DNA of 32,879 nt from Blastococcus saxobsidens (lineage in GTDB: Bacteria; Actinomycetota; Actinomycetes; Mycobacteriales; Geodermatophilaceae), in assembly GCF_002938435.1 (NCBI RefSeq), contig NZ_POQT01000043.1, positions 1 through 32,879 of the forward strand. The letters are read 5' to 3'. The stretch's first letter is position 1; every line of letters begins with the position of its first letter. Both the position numbers and the translations under genes were made by a program. The notes below the pieces were generated by a model. That model did no database searches and had not been told where the DNA came from. It saw only the letters and a list, made by a program, of their open reading frames with translations. Positions 23,414 to 32,111 of this stretch are shown one piece after another.

Positions 23414-25900
23414 GTGCTGCCACCGCCCGGGACGCCGGGGACCGACCTGCCGGTGCGCACGGCGCTGCCCGCGCTGACCGACGCGCTCGCGGCGGCCGGC
23501 AGCGCCGTGCTGGTGGCACCACCGGGCACCGGGAAGACGACGCTGGTGCCGCTCGCGCTGGCCGGCACGGTTCCCGGCCGCGTGCTGGTCGCCGAGCCGC
23601 GCCGGGTGGCCGCCCGGGCCGCCGCGCGCCGGATGGCCGGTCTGCTGGGCGAGGCGGTGGGCAGCCGCGTCGGCTACAGCGTCCGCGGGGAGAGCCGGCG
23701 CAGCGCGGCCACCCGGGTGGAGGTGGTCACCACCGGCCTGCTGGTGCGCCGCCTGCAAGCCGACCCCGAGCTGCCCGGGGTCGACGCCGTGCTCCTGGAC
23801 GAGTGCCACGAACGGCACCTGGACACCGACCTGGCGCTGGCCTTCGGCCTGGACGTCCGCGGCGCGCTGCGCCCCGACCTCCGGCTGCTGGCGATGTCGG
23901 CGACCGCCCAGGCCGACCGGCTGGCCGCGCTGCTCGGCAACGGCGCGCCGGCTCCGGTCGTGCGGGCCCCCGGCGCCCTGCACGACGTCGACGTCGTCTG
24001 GGCGCCACCGCCCACTGCGGTGGATCCACCGCACGGCCTGCGCGTGGACCCCCGCCTGCTCGCGCACGTCGCCGCCACGGTGCGCCGGGCGCTCGCGGAG
24101 CGGGACGGCGACGTCCTCGTCTTCCTGCCGGGCGCGGGAGAGATCGGCACGGTGACCGGGCAGCTCGGCGGGATCGACGCCGACGTCCTGCCGCTGCACG
24201 GGCGGCTGCCGGCCGCGGCGCAGGACGCGGCGCTGCGGCCGGGACCCCGCCGCCGGGTGGTCCTGGCGACAGCGCTGGCGGAGAGCAGCCTGACCGTGCC
24301 GGGGGTCCGCGTCGTGGTCGACGCCGGCCTCTCCCGTGCGCCCCGGGCCGACCTGTCCCGCGGGCTCGGCTCGCTGGTCACGGTGCGGGCGTCACGGGCA
24401 TCGGTCACCCAGCGCGCCGGCCGGGCCGGCCGCGAGGCACCCGGCGCGGTCTACCGGTGCTGGACCGCCGCCGAGCAGGACCGGCTCCCCGCCCACGAGG
24501 AACCCGAGGTCGCCACCGCCGACCTCACCGCCTTCGCCCTGGAGCTGGCGTGCTGGGGCGCCCCGGGCGGGCACGGGCTCGGGCTGCCCGACGCCCCTCC
24601 GGCCGCCGCCCTGCTGGTCGCCGACCAGACGCTGCGCGCGCTGGGCGCCGTGGACGGGGACGGCCGGGCCACCTCCCGGGGCCGCGCGCTGACCGCGGTC
24701 GGTGTGCATCCGCGGCTGGCCCGCGCGCTGCTCGACGGCGCTCCCCTGGTCGGCAGCCGGCGCGCCGCCGAGGTCGTGGCGCTCCTCTCCGCCGACGTCG
24801 CATCCCGCGGGGACGACCTCACCGCGACCTGGCGGCACCTGCGCTCGGGCGCCGACCGTGGTGCCTCCGCCCGCTGGCGGGAGGAGGTGGCCCGGCTGGA
24901 GCGGGCCACCGGGGACGCCGCCCCACCCGGTCTGCCCGACGACACCGCGGCGGGGCTGGTCGTGGGCCTGGCCCACCCCGAACGGCTCGCCCGGCGCCGG
25001 CCCGGAACTTCCGGCACGTATCTGATGGCCGCCGGCACCGGCGCCGAACTGGCACCCGGGACGGCGCTGACCGGCGCGCCCTGGCTGGCCGTCGCCGTCG
25101 CCGACCGGTCCCCCGGCCGCCGGGACGCCCGGGTGCGCTCAGCGGTCGCGATCGACGAGGCGACCGCGCTCGAGGCCGGCGGCGCGCTGCACGAGGAGCG
25201 GGACGAGGTCGCGTGGCGCGACGGCGACGTGCGCAGCTCGCACGTCGAACGGCTCGGCGCCATCGTCCTGGCCGAGCGGCCCTCCGGCGAGCCCGACCCG
25301 GCCGCCGTGGCGTCGGCGGTCGCCGAGGGGCTGCGCCGGGAAGGCCTCGGGCTGCTGCGCTGGACGCCCGCCGCCCGGCGGTTGCGGGAGCGCCTGGCGG
25401 CGGCGCGCAGCGGGCTCGGCGCCCCGTGGCCCGCCGTCGACGACGACGCCCTGCTCACCGCGATCGACGTCTCGGGCGCCCGCAGCCGCGCCGACCTGGC
25501 GCGGGTGGACGTCGTCGCGGCGCTCCGGGGGCTCGTCCCGTGGCAGGTGAGCGGGGAGCTGGACGCCGTCGTGCCCGACTCGGTGACCGTGCCCACCGGG
25601 TCCCGCATCCGCATCGACTACACCGACCCCGACGTCCCCACCCTCTCGGTCCGGGTGCAGGAGGTGTTCGGCTGGTCGCACGCGCCCCGGGTCGCCGGGC
25701 GCCCGCTGCGGCTGCAGCTGCTCTCGCCGGCGCAACGGCCCGTCGCCACCACCGCGGACCTCGCCGGCTTCTGGACGACGGGCTACCCGGCCGTCCGCAG
25801 CGAGCTCCGCGGCCGCTATCCCCGCCACCCGTGGCCGGAGGACCCGGCGACCGCCGTGGCCACGAAGCGAGCGACGTCACGGGCGCGCTCCCGCGACTGA
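23414..25900 (+). CDS. hrpB: ATP-dependent helicase HrpB
   Basis: 828 residues, near the 809 of E. coli HrpB. DEAH-family motifs: Walker A APPGTGKTT from residue 35 (Lys41), DECH at 129-132, SAT at 162-164, FLPGAGEI, TALAESSLTVPGVRVVVDAGL and the arginine-rich QRAGRAGRE. The C-terminal HrpB region is recognisable (TDLAGFWTTGYPAVRSELRGRYPRHPWPEDP). HrpB-type helicases are nucleic-acid-dependent ATPases of poorly known role in bacteria. GTG 23414 is the start, divergent from the tautomerase gene by 75 bases. malQ follows 37 bases later and could be co-transcribed. Confidence 0.95.
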   Translation: MLPPPGTPGTDLPVRTALPALTDALAAAGSAVLVAPPGTGKTTLVPLALAGTVPGRVLVAEPRRVAARAAARRMAGLLGEAVGSRVGYSVRGESRRSAATRVEVVTTGLLVRRLQADPELPGVDAVLLDECHERHLDTDLALAFGLDVRGALRPDLRLLAMSATAQADRLAALLGNGAPAPVVRAPGALHDVDVVWAPPPTAVDPPHGLRVDPRLLAHVAATVRRALAERDGDVLVFLPGAGEIGTVTGQLGGIDADVLPLHGRLPAAAQDAALRPGPRRRVVLATALAESSLTVPGVRVVVDAGLSRAPRADLSRGLGSLVTVRASRASVTQRAGRAGREAPGAVYRCWTAAEQDRLPAHEEPEVATADLTAFALELACWGAPGGHGLGLPDAPPAAALLVADQTLRALGAVDGDGRATSRGRALTAVGVHPRLARALLDGAPLVGSRRAAEVVALLSADVASRGDDLTATWRHLRSGADRGASARWREEVARLERATGDAAPPGLPDDTAAGLVVGLAHPERLARRRPGTSGTYLMAAGTGAELAPGTALTGAPWLAVAVADRSPGRRDARVRSAVAIDEATALEAGGALHEERDEVAWRDGDVRSSHVERLGAIVLAERPSGEPDPAAVASAVAEGLRREGLGLLRWTPAARRLRERLAAARSGLGAPWPAVDDDALLTAIDVSGARSRADLARVDVVAALRGLVPWQVSGELDAVVPDSVTVPTGSRIRIDYTDPDVPTLSVRVQEVFGWSHAPRVAGRPLRLQLLSPAQRPVATTADLAGFWTTGYPAVRSELRGRYPRHPWPEDPATAVATKRATSRARSRD

Positions 25901-25937
25901 GGCTGCGCCCTTCCCCGGGCCCGGAGAGGATCGACCG

Positions 25938-27764
25938 GTGACGACGCCGACGACCGACGAATGGGGCATCGATGCGAGCTGGCTGGACGCGCTCGACGAG
26001 GAGCACCAGGTAGCCCAGGACACCATCGACAGGCTGCGGGAGGTCATCGGCCGGCCACCGGCCGACCTCGAGGAGCGCGCGCCCATCGTGGCCCGCCCGG
26101 GCGACGCGCTGGAGGTCGACGAGGCCGACGTCGTGTGCGAGGACGGCGGGGTGCGGCACATCGACGGCCACCTGCCCGAGGACTTCCCGCTCGGCTACCA
26201 CTGGCTGCAGTCCCCCGAGGGCCACCGCCGGCGGCTCATCGTCTCGCCGGGCCGCTGCTGGCTGCCCGAGGGCCGCTCGTGGGGCTGGGCCGTCCAGCTC
26301 TACGCCACCCGCAGCCGGGACAGCTGGGGCATCGGCGACCTCGGCGACCTGCGCAGCGTCCGGCGCATGGCCGCCGAGCAGGGCGCCGGCTTCGTGCTGA
26401 TCAACCCGCTGCACGCCGTCGCCCCCATCGAGCAGCAGGAGGCCAGCCCGTACCTGCCGGCCACCCGGCGCTTCCGCAACCCCCTCTACCTGCGGGTCGC
26501 CGAGGTGCCCGGCGCCGACGCCGTCGACCTGGAGGAGGACGCCGGGCGCGCGCTGTCGCAAGCGCCGCTCATCGACCGCGATGCGATCTGGGCCCGCAAG
26601 CGCGAGGTGCTCATGCGCATCTTCTTCGCCCACGGCGGCGGGGAGGCCTTCACCCGCTGGCGTGAGGAGCAGGGGCAGACCCTGCAGGACTGGGCCACGT
26701 GGGCGGCGATCACCGAGGAGCACGGCGCCGACTGGCACTCCTGGCCCGCGGAGCTGCGCCGGCCCGACGGCCCCGGCGTCGCCGCCTACGCCGAGCAGCA
26801 CGGCGCCGTCGTCGGCTTCCACGCCTGGTTGCAGTGGGCGCTGGACCTGCAGTTCACCGCCGCGTCCGGCGACATGACCGTCATCCAGGATCTGCCGATC
26901 GGTTTCGCCGGCGGCGGGGCCGACGCCTGGGCCTGGCAGGAGGTGCTGGCCGACGGCGTGAGCGTCGGCGCACCGCCGGACGCGTTCAACTCGGCGGGCC
27001 AGGACTGGGGGTCCCCGCCGCTGATCCCGTGGCGGCTGCGCGACGCCGACTACGAGCCCTTCATCCAGTCGATCCGCGCCACGATGGCCGGCGCGGGCGG
27101 CCTGCGGATCGACCACGTCATGGGGCTGTTCCGGCTCTGGTGGGTGCCCTCGGACGGCTCGGCCGCCGACGGCGCCTACGTCCGCTACCCCGCCGAGGAC
27201 CTGCTGGACATCGTCGCCCTGGAGAGCTCCCGGGCGCAGGCCCTCGTGGTCGGCGAGGACCTCGGCACGGTGGAGGACGGCGTCCGCGAGGCGATGGCCG
27301 AGCACGGCGTGCTGTCCTACCGGCTGCTGTGGTTCGAGGACGACGCCCCGACCGGGTGGCCGGCCGAGGCGATGGCCGCGATCACCACGCACGACCTGCC
27401 CACCGTGGCCGGGCTGTGGACCGAGGCCGACGTCGACGAGCAGCGCGAGCACAGCACGGGCACCGACGAGGAGCTGGAGCGGGGCCGCACCTCGCTCCTC
27501 GCGCACCTGCCGGGCCTCTCCGACGACGCGAGCGTGGAGCAGGCGGTGGAGCAGGCGCACGCGCTGCTGGCGACCGCGCCGTCGCTGCTGCTGTCGGCCA
27601 CCCTCGACGACGCCGTCGGCGAGCAGCGGCGGCCGAACATGCCCGGCGCCGGGGAACGGCCCAACTGGTCGCTGCCGCTGCCGGTGCTCGTGGAGGACCT
27701 GCCGGCGCACCCGCTGCTGCAGACGGTGGCCCGAACCCTCGCGGAGGGCCTGGCCGGCGACTGA
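25938..27764 (+). CDS. malQ: 4-alpha-glucanotransferase
   Basis: 608 residues, GH77. Catalytic nucleophile Asp392 (LRIDHVMGLFR), acid/base Glu440 (VVGEDLGTV) and the third acid Asp486 (TTHDLPTV) are all present, with the early WGIGDLGDLRSV motif. The enzyme transfers glucan chains between maltodextrins in the cytoplasm. GGAGAGG lies about eight bases before the GTG 25938. With the GH13 enzyme at 9850 it suggests active trehalose/maltose/glycogen turnover, though the two are far apart. A hairpin follows the stop by 20 bases. Confidence 0.96.
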   Translation: MTTPTTDEWGIDASWLDALDEEHQVAQDTIDRLREVIGRPPADLEERAPIVARPGDALEVDEADVVCEDGGVRHIDGHLPEDFPLGYHWLQSPEGHRRRLIVSPGRCWLPEGRSWGWAVQLYATRSRDSWGIGDLGDLRSVRRMAAEQGAGFVLINPLHAVAPIEQQEASPYLPATRRFRNPLYLRVAEVPGADAVDLEEDAGRALSQAPLIDRDAIWARKREVLMRIFFAHGGGEAFTRWREEQGQTLQDWATWAAITEEHGADWHSWPAELRRPDGPGVAAYAEQHGAVVGFHAWLQWALDLQFTAASGDMTVIQDLPIGFAGGGADAWAWQEVLADGVSVGAPPDAFNSAGQDWGSPPLIPWRLRDADYEPFIQSIRATMAGAGGLRIDHVMGLFRLWWVPSDGSAADGAYVRYPAEDLLDIVALESSRAQALVVGEDLGTVEDGVREAMAEHGVLSYRLLWFEDDAPTGWPAEAMAAITTHDLPTVAGLWTEADVDEQREHSTGTDEELERGRTSLLAHLPGLSDDASVEQAVEQAHALLATAPSLLLSATLDDAVGEQRRPNMPGAGERPNWSLPLPVLVEDLPAHPLLQTVARTLAEGLAGD

Positions 27765-27784
27765 CCCGCTCGGCCGATGCGCAA

Positions 27785-27816
27785 CCGGCGCGGCACCCCC
27801 TCGGGTGCCGCGCCGG
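27785..27816. terminator. Hairpin terminator between malQ and the secreted nuclease gene
   Basis: A perfect 14-bp stem (27785-27798 with 27803-27816) closes on a CCTC loop, in the 74-base gap between the convergent malQ and nuclease genes. It can serve both strands. Confidence 0.85.
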
Positions 27817-27838
27817 CGCGCGTCAGGAGCGGATCAGG

Positions 27839-30466
27839 TCAGGACTCCGCACCGTCCTCCGTGGTGCTCCCCTGGCCGCGGCCCTGGTCGAGCCGGTCGG
27901 TCCCGGGGCCACCGACCAGGACGTCGGCCCCGTTGCCACCGGCCAGCTCGTCGGCGCCGAAGCCACCCACGAGCACGTCGTCGCCGTTGTCCCCCGACAG
28001 CCGGTCGGTGCCGGCGCCGCCGCAGACGACGTCGTCGCCGTTGCCGCCGCGGACCACGTCGTCGCCACCGAGGCCCATGATCACGTCACGGCCGTCGGTG
28101 CCGGTGAGGGCGTCGTCCCCCGCGGTGCCGCGGATGGTGGGCAGCAGGCCCTGGCAGCGCTCCTCCAGGTCCAGCCCGAGCACCAGCGGGTCGTGGTCGC
28201 TGGAGCGGTACGGGCTCGCCGCGTAGAGCGCCGGGTCGCCGTAGTACTGGTAGGCGAAGGACTCGACGGCGTTGATGTTCCAGTGCGTGACGCCGGTGAC
28301 CTTCGCGGTCAGCTCGGCCGTGGCCAGGGCGTGGTCCAGCGAACCGGACTTGTCGTCGAACACGTAGCTGTAGGAGCCCTCGTCGAAGCGCAGCCCGAGG
28401 TCGGTCCAGCCGGCATCCTCCAGGACCTGGATCGGGTCCTCCTGGGTGTAGGCGTTGATGTCGCCCAGGAGGACGACGTCCGGGTCGCCGGTCGACTCCT
28501 GGAGATCTGCGGCGAACGCCGCCAGGGACCCGGCCTGCCGGACGCGGTCGCCGTTCCAGGCGCCCTGCCCGTCCCCGGTGTCCACGTTGTCGCCGGTCGG
28601 CTTGCCGGGGCTCTTGGACTTGAAATGGTTGGCGACCACCGTGAAGACGTCGCCGTCCTTGACGAACGACTGGGCGATCGGCTCGCGGGCGTTGGACCAG
28701 ACCGACTCGTCGACCAGGCCGACGGAGTCGCCGACGGGGAGCACGGCGTCGTGCTGGTAGATGATCCCGTTGCGGATGACGTCGCGGTCGACCGCGTAGA
28801 GCTCCTCCGGGAACGGGACGTAGCTCCACTTGTCGTAGCCGGCGGCCTCGTCGAGCCGGCGGACCAGGTCGGCCAGCGCCCGGTCGGCGTCGCCGGGCGA
28901 GTAGCCGGTGGAGTCGGTGTCCTCGATCTCCATCAGCGTGACGACCTCGGCACCGAGGGCCTCGATGGCCGGCACGATCTTGCCGGCCTGCAGCTCGAGC
29001 TGCTCCTGGCTGCGGGCACCGCGGCCCTCGCCCCCGAAGGTGAGGAAGTAGTTCAGCACGTTGAAGGCGGCGAGCTGGGTGTCACCGCCCACCTCCTCGG
29101 GAGCGGCCGGCCGCGTGTTCTTCGACGCGAAGACGCCGCCCGCGGTGCCGTCGGCGGGCTGCAGCCGCCACTGGTCGAACCCGTAGCCCAGGACCAGCGG
29201 CTCGGTGAAGGCCAGCTCGTCGCCGACCCGGACCGGCGTCTCCGGGGAGAGGTACGGGCGGGTCGTGGTGCTGACCCGCGCGCTCAGCCCGTCGTCCAGG
29301 ACGATCCGGCGCAGGGTGTTCTGCGTCGCGACGGCCTCCGCCTCGGGCGTGCCGGGGCGGGCCAGCTCGGTGGGCTGGACCAGCAGGCCGCCCGCGGAGA
29401 GGGTGAGCTCGCCGAACGAGGTGAGGTCGTAGACCTCGCTGACGGTGAGGGGATCGACCGGCGCGACGAGCATGCCCTCGAGCCGCTCGCGGGCTGCGTC
29501 GTCCGCCGGCAGGTCCAGCGGGGTGGCGTCCGGCAGGTCGGCCACGCTGCCGTCGGCGCAGACGGCGACGTCCTGGCGCGAGCTGATCTGCGTCTGGCCG
29601 AAGTACTCCTGAACCGCACCCGTGACGGCGACGGCGTCCCCGAGGTCCACCGCGACCGGGCTGAACACGAAGATGCCGTCGGAGGTGGCGGCATCGCCGT
29701 CCCCGTCGACGTCCTGGAGGTGGAAGCCCGACAGGCCCGGCACGTCGCCGACGACCGTGCCACGCACCGTGACCTCCTGGCCGGCGAGCTCGGGCTGCGC
29801 ACCGGAGCCCTGGACGGCACCGATCTCGTGCGTCGGCGTCACGTCGCAGACCGCCGGCTCCGGCTCCGGCTCCGGCTCCGTGGTGCCCGCGGGGTTCACC
29901 GTGCCCCGGGTGGCGGGTGCCCGTCCCGCCCAGACGAGCGCGTCGCTCGTCGCGTCGTACGTCCGCGACAGGGACTGCCCCTCGGGGACGCCCTCCTCGG
30001 ACACCCCGATGTCGGTGCTCGTGGTCCCTGCGGCCGGGCCGTCGGTGGCGGTCAGCTCGCCTTCGTAGGAGAGGAACTCCAGGACCGTGCCGTCCTGCAC
30101 GAGCGCGACGCCGTCCGGGCTGCCGTTCTGGATCCCGTTGACGGGGTAGCCGACGACCGCGACTGCCGGGGCCCCCGCCGGAGCGGTGACCGACTGCACG
30201 GCATCGGTGTCGTAGACCGTCCCGTTGCTCCCGTTGTAGAGGACGACGGACAGCCCCGCGGAGCTGGTGCCGGGGGGCAGGTGTACCTCGATGAACTCGT
30301 CGACGTCGCTCCCGGCGTCGTCGTAGTGGATCTCGGAGATGAACGGGGCGGTCGGCGGCGCCGCGTGGGCGAAGGCGGGCAGGCCCACCACCGCGACGGA
30401 GGCGGCGAGGGTGCCGAGGGCAGTACGGCGCGCGAGAACACGCGGACTGCCGTTGCGTACGAGCAC
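27839..30466 (-). CDS. Secreted ExeM/NucH-like extracellular nuclease with LTD and RTX repeats
   Basis: 875 residues. A signal peptide (basic MLVRNGSPRVLARR, hydrophobic stretch, likely cut after AHA at about 34) directs export. Residues about 36-170 form a lamin-tail-like domain (ISEIHYDDAGSDVDEFIEV); an EPEPEPEP linker follows; then an OB-like region, then an endonuclease/exonuclease/phosphatase domain from about 480 (FNVLNYFLTF, LMEIEDTDSTGYSPGDADRA, ANHFKSKSPG, LLGDINAYTQEDP, SSDHDPLVLGLD). The C-terminus (about 790-860) has RTX-type calcium-binding nonapeptides (GGNGDDVVCGGAGTDRL and more). It should degrade extracellular DNA in a calcium-dependent way. GGAAGGA supports GTG 30466. In-phase PHO-like repeats lie upstream. 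Confidence 0.9.
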   Translation of the reverse strand: MLVRNGSPRVLARRTALGTLAASVAVVGLPAFAHAAPPTAPFISEIHYDDAGSDVDEFIEVHLPPGTSSAGLSVVLYNGSNGTVYDTDAVQSVTAPAGAPAVAVVGYPVNGIQNGSPDGVALVQDGTVLEFLSYEGELTATDGPAAGTTSTDIGVSEEGVPEGQSLSRTYDATSDALVWAGRAPATRGTVNPAGTTEPEPEPEPAVCDVTPTHEIGAVQGSGAQPELAGQEVTVRGTVVGDVPGLSGFHLQDVDGDGDAATSDGIFVFSPVAVDLGDAVAVTGAVQEYFGQTQISSRQDVAVCADGSVADLPDATPLDLPADDAARERLEGMLVAPVDPLTVSEVYDLTSFGELTLSAGGLLVQPTELARPGTPEAEAVATQNTLRRIVLDDGLSARVSTTTRPYLSPETPVRVGDELAFTEPLVLGYGFDQWRLQPADGTAGGVFASKNTRPAAPEEVGGDTQLAAFNVLNYFLTFGGEGRGARSQEQLELQAGKIVPAIEALGAEVVTLMEIEDTDSTGYSPGDADRALADLVRRLDEAAGYDKWSYVPFPEELYAVDRDVIRNGIIYQHDAVLPVGDSVGLVDESVWSNAREPIAQSFVKDGDVFTVVANHFKSKSPGKPTGDNVDTGDGQGAWNGDRVRQAGSLAAFAADLQESTGDPDVVLLGDINAYTQEDPIQVLEDAGWTDLGLRFDEGSYSYVFDDKSGSLDHALATAELTAKVTGVTHWNINAVESFAYQYYGDPALYAASPYRSSDHDPLVLGLDLEERCQGLLPTIRGTAGDDALTGTDGRDVIMGLGGDDVVRGGNGDDVVCGGAGTDRLSGDNGDDVLVGGFGADELAGGNGADVLVGGPGTDRLDQGRGQGSTTEDGAES

Positions 30467-30502
30467 GGAGAAGTCCTTCCGGACGGATGGGGAGACGCCG
30501 CG

Positions 30503-30557
30503 ACGCTAGGTCGGCAGAGTGACGGCAGGGACCACGGAAAGTGACGTCCGGGTGACG
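30503..30557 (-). promoter_or_regulatory. Nuclease promoter: -10 plus three in-phase PHO-like repeat units
   Basis: On the minus strand TAGCGT (complement of 30503-30508) fits a -10, with a short leader to the GTG at 30466. Upstream, the heptamer CGTCAC(C/T) occurs at complements of 30551-30557, 30540-30546 and 30518-30524, at pitches of 11 and 22 bases. The first two units match the described Streptomyces PhoP repeat consensus at most positions, and all three face the gene. The array covers the -35 zone, as in PhoP-activated promoters. A phosphate-starvation role is reasonable for a nuclease but is inference. Confidence 0.5.
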
Positions 30558-30577
30558 TCGCGGTCGCCCCACGTGTC

Positions 30578-30930
30578 GTGGCAGAACGGGAGGCTGACGC
30601 GCGGTGGCGGGACATGCCCAAGGTGGTGTTCTCCTCCACGATCAGCACGGTCGACGGGAACGCCCGCCTGGTCACCGGCGACGCGGTCCCCGAGATCACC
30701 CGGCTCGAGGCCGAGGACGGCGACCCCATGGACATCGGCGGCGCCACCCTCGCCGCGGCGGCGATGCGGGCCGGGCTGATCGACGAGTACGCGATCGTCA
30801 CCCACCCGGTCCCGGTGGGCCGGGGCACGCCGTTCTTCCCGGCCCTGGACCACCGGGTGGACCTGACCCGGTGGAGACCCGGACGTTCCCCGGCGGCGTG
30901 GTCCTGACCAGGTACGAGACTCGGCGCTGA
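30578..30930 (+). pseudogene. Broken RibD_C/DHFR-like oxidoreductase gene
   Basis: The frame from 30578 encodes RWRDMPKVVFSSTI, then MDIGGATLAAAAMRAGLIDE and HPVPVGRGTPFFPALDHRVD, the C-terminal half of the RibD_C/dihydrofolate-reductase-like family. The usual N-terminal half (start, cofactor-binding segment) is absent upstream. Near 30870 one base is missing: restoring it joins the frame to VETRTFPGGVVLTRYETRR and the TGA at 30928-30930. Both an N-terminal truncation and a frameshift therefore mark it as dead. The single-base change alone could be a sequencing error, the truncation could not. Confidence 0.8.
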
Positions 30931-30965
30931 GCGCACGGCCCCGATCGGCGCATCCCGGAGCGCCG

Positions 30966-30981
30966 TCGAACGCATGTTCGA
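30966..30981. promoter_or_regulatory. LexA (SOS) box
   Basis: TCGAAC-GCAT-GTTCGA is an exact match to the actinobacterial LexA consensus TCGAACNNNNGTTCGA. It lies 21 bases upstream of the GTG at 31003, so the downstream gene is expected to be induced by DNA damage. Confidence 0.85.
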
Positions 30982-31002
30982 CCGGCGTGCCACACTGCCC
31001 GG

Positions 31003-31338
31003 GTGGCCGGCGGGATGAATCGAGGGCGCAGCGGTCGCTCGCTCGGTGAACGGGCGGCGGACTCGGGGGTGACCTCCGCCGCCGGCGCTGTGCCGCTGCT
31101 GCCGCCCTCCCCGCAGGCCCCGGTCACCGGGCAACCGGGCGCCGGGGATCGCGGCGAGGGGCGGCACTGCTGGGTGCGGGACCCGCCCGACTCGCCCGGC
31201 ATCTGGCCGGGTCTCCTCGTGGAATGGCGCCAGCGCGACGGCGCCTGGCAGGGGCGGGTCGCCTACACCGTGCGCGGACCGCACGGACCGGCGCTCGTCG
31301 AGACCTGGCTGCCCGCCGCCCGCCTGGAGCCGAGGTGA
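31003..31338 (+). CDS. Small SOS-box-associated protein, unknown function
   Basis: 111 residues. The N-terminal 40 are low-complexity and may not all be translated; an in-frame ATG at 31015 is an alternative start. The conserved-looking part is about 50-111: HCWVRDPPDSPGIWPGLLVE, WRQRDGAWQGRVAYTVRG, and VETWLPAARLEPR. Compact aromatic-rich segments of this kind resemble small proteins I recall near actinobacterial SOS mutasome (imuA/imuB) genes, but none of those genes is in the window and the match is from memory. The perfect LexA box 21 bases before the start is the best functional clue. Confidence 0.7.
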   Translation: MAGGMNRGRSGRSLGERAADSGVTSAAGAVPLLPPSPQAPVTGQPGAGDRGEGRHCWVRDPPDSPGIWPGLLVEWRQRDGAWQGRVAYTVRGPHGPALVETWLPAARLEPR

Positions 31339-31416
31339 TCACGTCCCGGTTAGCCCGGGCGCGGGGCGGCTATGGCTCCCCGGGACCGCATCCCGACCGC
31401 ACCGGAGGACGATCCG

Positions 31417-31617
31417 ATGAGCCAGCCCGACGACCGCCCCACCCTCGACGACGTGATCGACCCCCAGGAGTCGGCGCCCCGCGACCGGCAGGAGCACGCG
31501 AAGGACCCGCACCTCGGCGACGAGGCCCTCGAGCACCGCACCGAGCAGGAGCGCCAGGCCGTCGGCTCCGACGACGCGAACCCCGCGGGCGCCGACCAGC
31601 ACTCGGCCACCGACTGA
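31417..31617 (+). CDS. Small acidic, highly polar protein, unknown
   Basis: 66 residues, nearly without hydrophobic amino acids: MSQPDDRPTLDDVIDPQESA, then HAKDPHLGDEALEHRTEQER and SDDANPAGADQHSATD. It looks intrinsically disordered. GGAGGA at 31404-31409 is a strong ribosome binding site for ATG 31417, which is preferred over an in-frame upstream start. A hairpin follows its stop by 11 bases. Such small hydrophilic proteins are sometimes stress-related in actinobacteria; nothing here proves that. Confidence 0.75.
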   Translation: MSQPDDRPTLDDVIDPQESAPRDRQEHAKDPHLGDEALEHRTEQERQAVGSDDANPAGADQHSATD

Positions 31618-31628
31618 GGACGGATCGG

Positions 31629-31654
31629 CCCGGCGCGCGGTCCCGCGCGCCGGG
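31629..31654 (+). terminator. Hairpin after the small acidic protein gene
   Basis: A perfect 11-bp stem (31629-31639 with 31644-31654) with a GTCC loop starts 11 bases after the stop at 31617. It also sits just ahead of the next gene's ribosome binding site. Confidence 0.75.
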
Positions 31655-31678
31655 CACCGGCCGGCACGGGGAGGTCCC

Positions 31679-32107
31679 GTGAGCCACCTCCGCCCGGGCG
31701 ATGTCGCCTGCTGGCTGGTGAAGACCGCGCTGCCACCCGAGCGGCTCGATCCCGGGTGGGCGCCGGGCGAGGAGCGGGTGCTCGACCGGTGCGTGCGTCC
31801 CTCCTACCGGCTGGACCTGATGGCACCCGGCCAGCCCTGCGTCCTGTGGCTCAGCGGTCGGGACCGGCCGGGGGTGCACGCGGTGGGCACGGTGGCGGGC
31901 GAGGTGGCCGACGGGCCCGGTGGCCCGGCCGTGCCCCTGCGACTGCGCCTGCTGGCCACCCCGCTCCCCCGGGCCGAACTCGTCGAGGACCCGCACTTCC
32001 GCGACGCCGAGGTGCTGCGCATGCCGGCGGGCAGCAACCCGTCCTGGCTGTCCACCCGCCAGTTCGCCGTCCTGTCCCGGTCGTCCGCCGCCGGTTTGGG
32101 ACCATGA
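31679..32107 (+). CDS. EVE/PUA-like domain protein
   Basis: 142 residues. The opening VACWLVKTALPPERL, central MAPGQPCVLWLSGRDRPGVHAVGTVAG and a later ELVEDPHFRDAEVLR, SNPSWLSTRQFAVL follow the order of the EVE fold (a PUA-like domain that binds modified bases in nucleic acid). Length agrees. GTG 31679 has GGGGAGG upstream. It may recognise a modified nucleotide, but no partner enzyme is nearby. It is followed after 4 bases by the DUF998 gene, so the two are probably co-transcribed. Confidence 0.65.
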   Translation: MSHLRPGDVACWLVKTALPPERLDPGWAPGEERVLDRCVRPSYRLDLMAPGQPCVLWLSGRDRPGVHAVGTVAGEVADGPGGPAVPLRLRLLATPLPRAELVEDPHFRDAEVLRMPAGSNPSWLSTRQFAVLSRSSAAGLGP

Positions 32108-32111
32108 CGAC

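Noticed and set aside
26699..30544. A 1281-codon open frame on the plus strand.
   Set aside because: It crosses malQ out of frame and runs antisense to the nuclease; the translation has no domain and shows the Arg/Gly/Val composition typical of off-frame reading in GC-rich DNA. The genes beneath it have clear catalytic motifs.
30578..30907. The 109-codon frame as a functional small oxidoreductase.
   Set aside because: It lacks the N-terminal half and its last codons are off-frame compared with the conserved family end.
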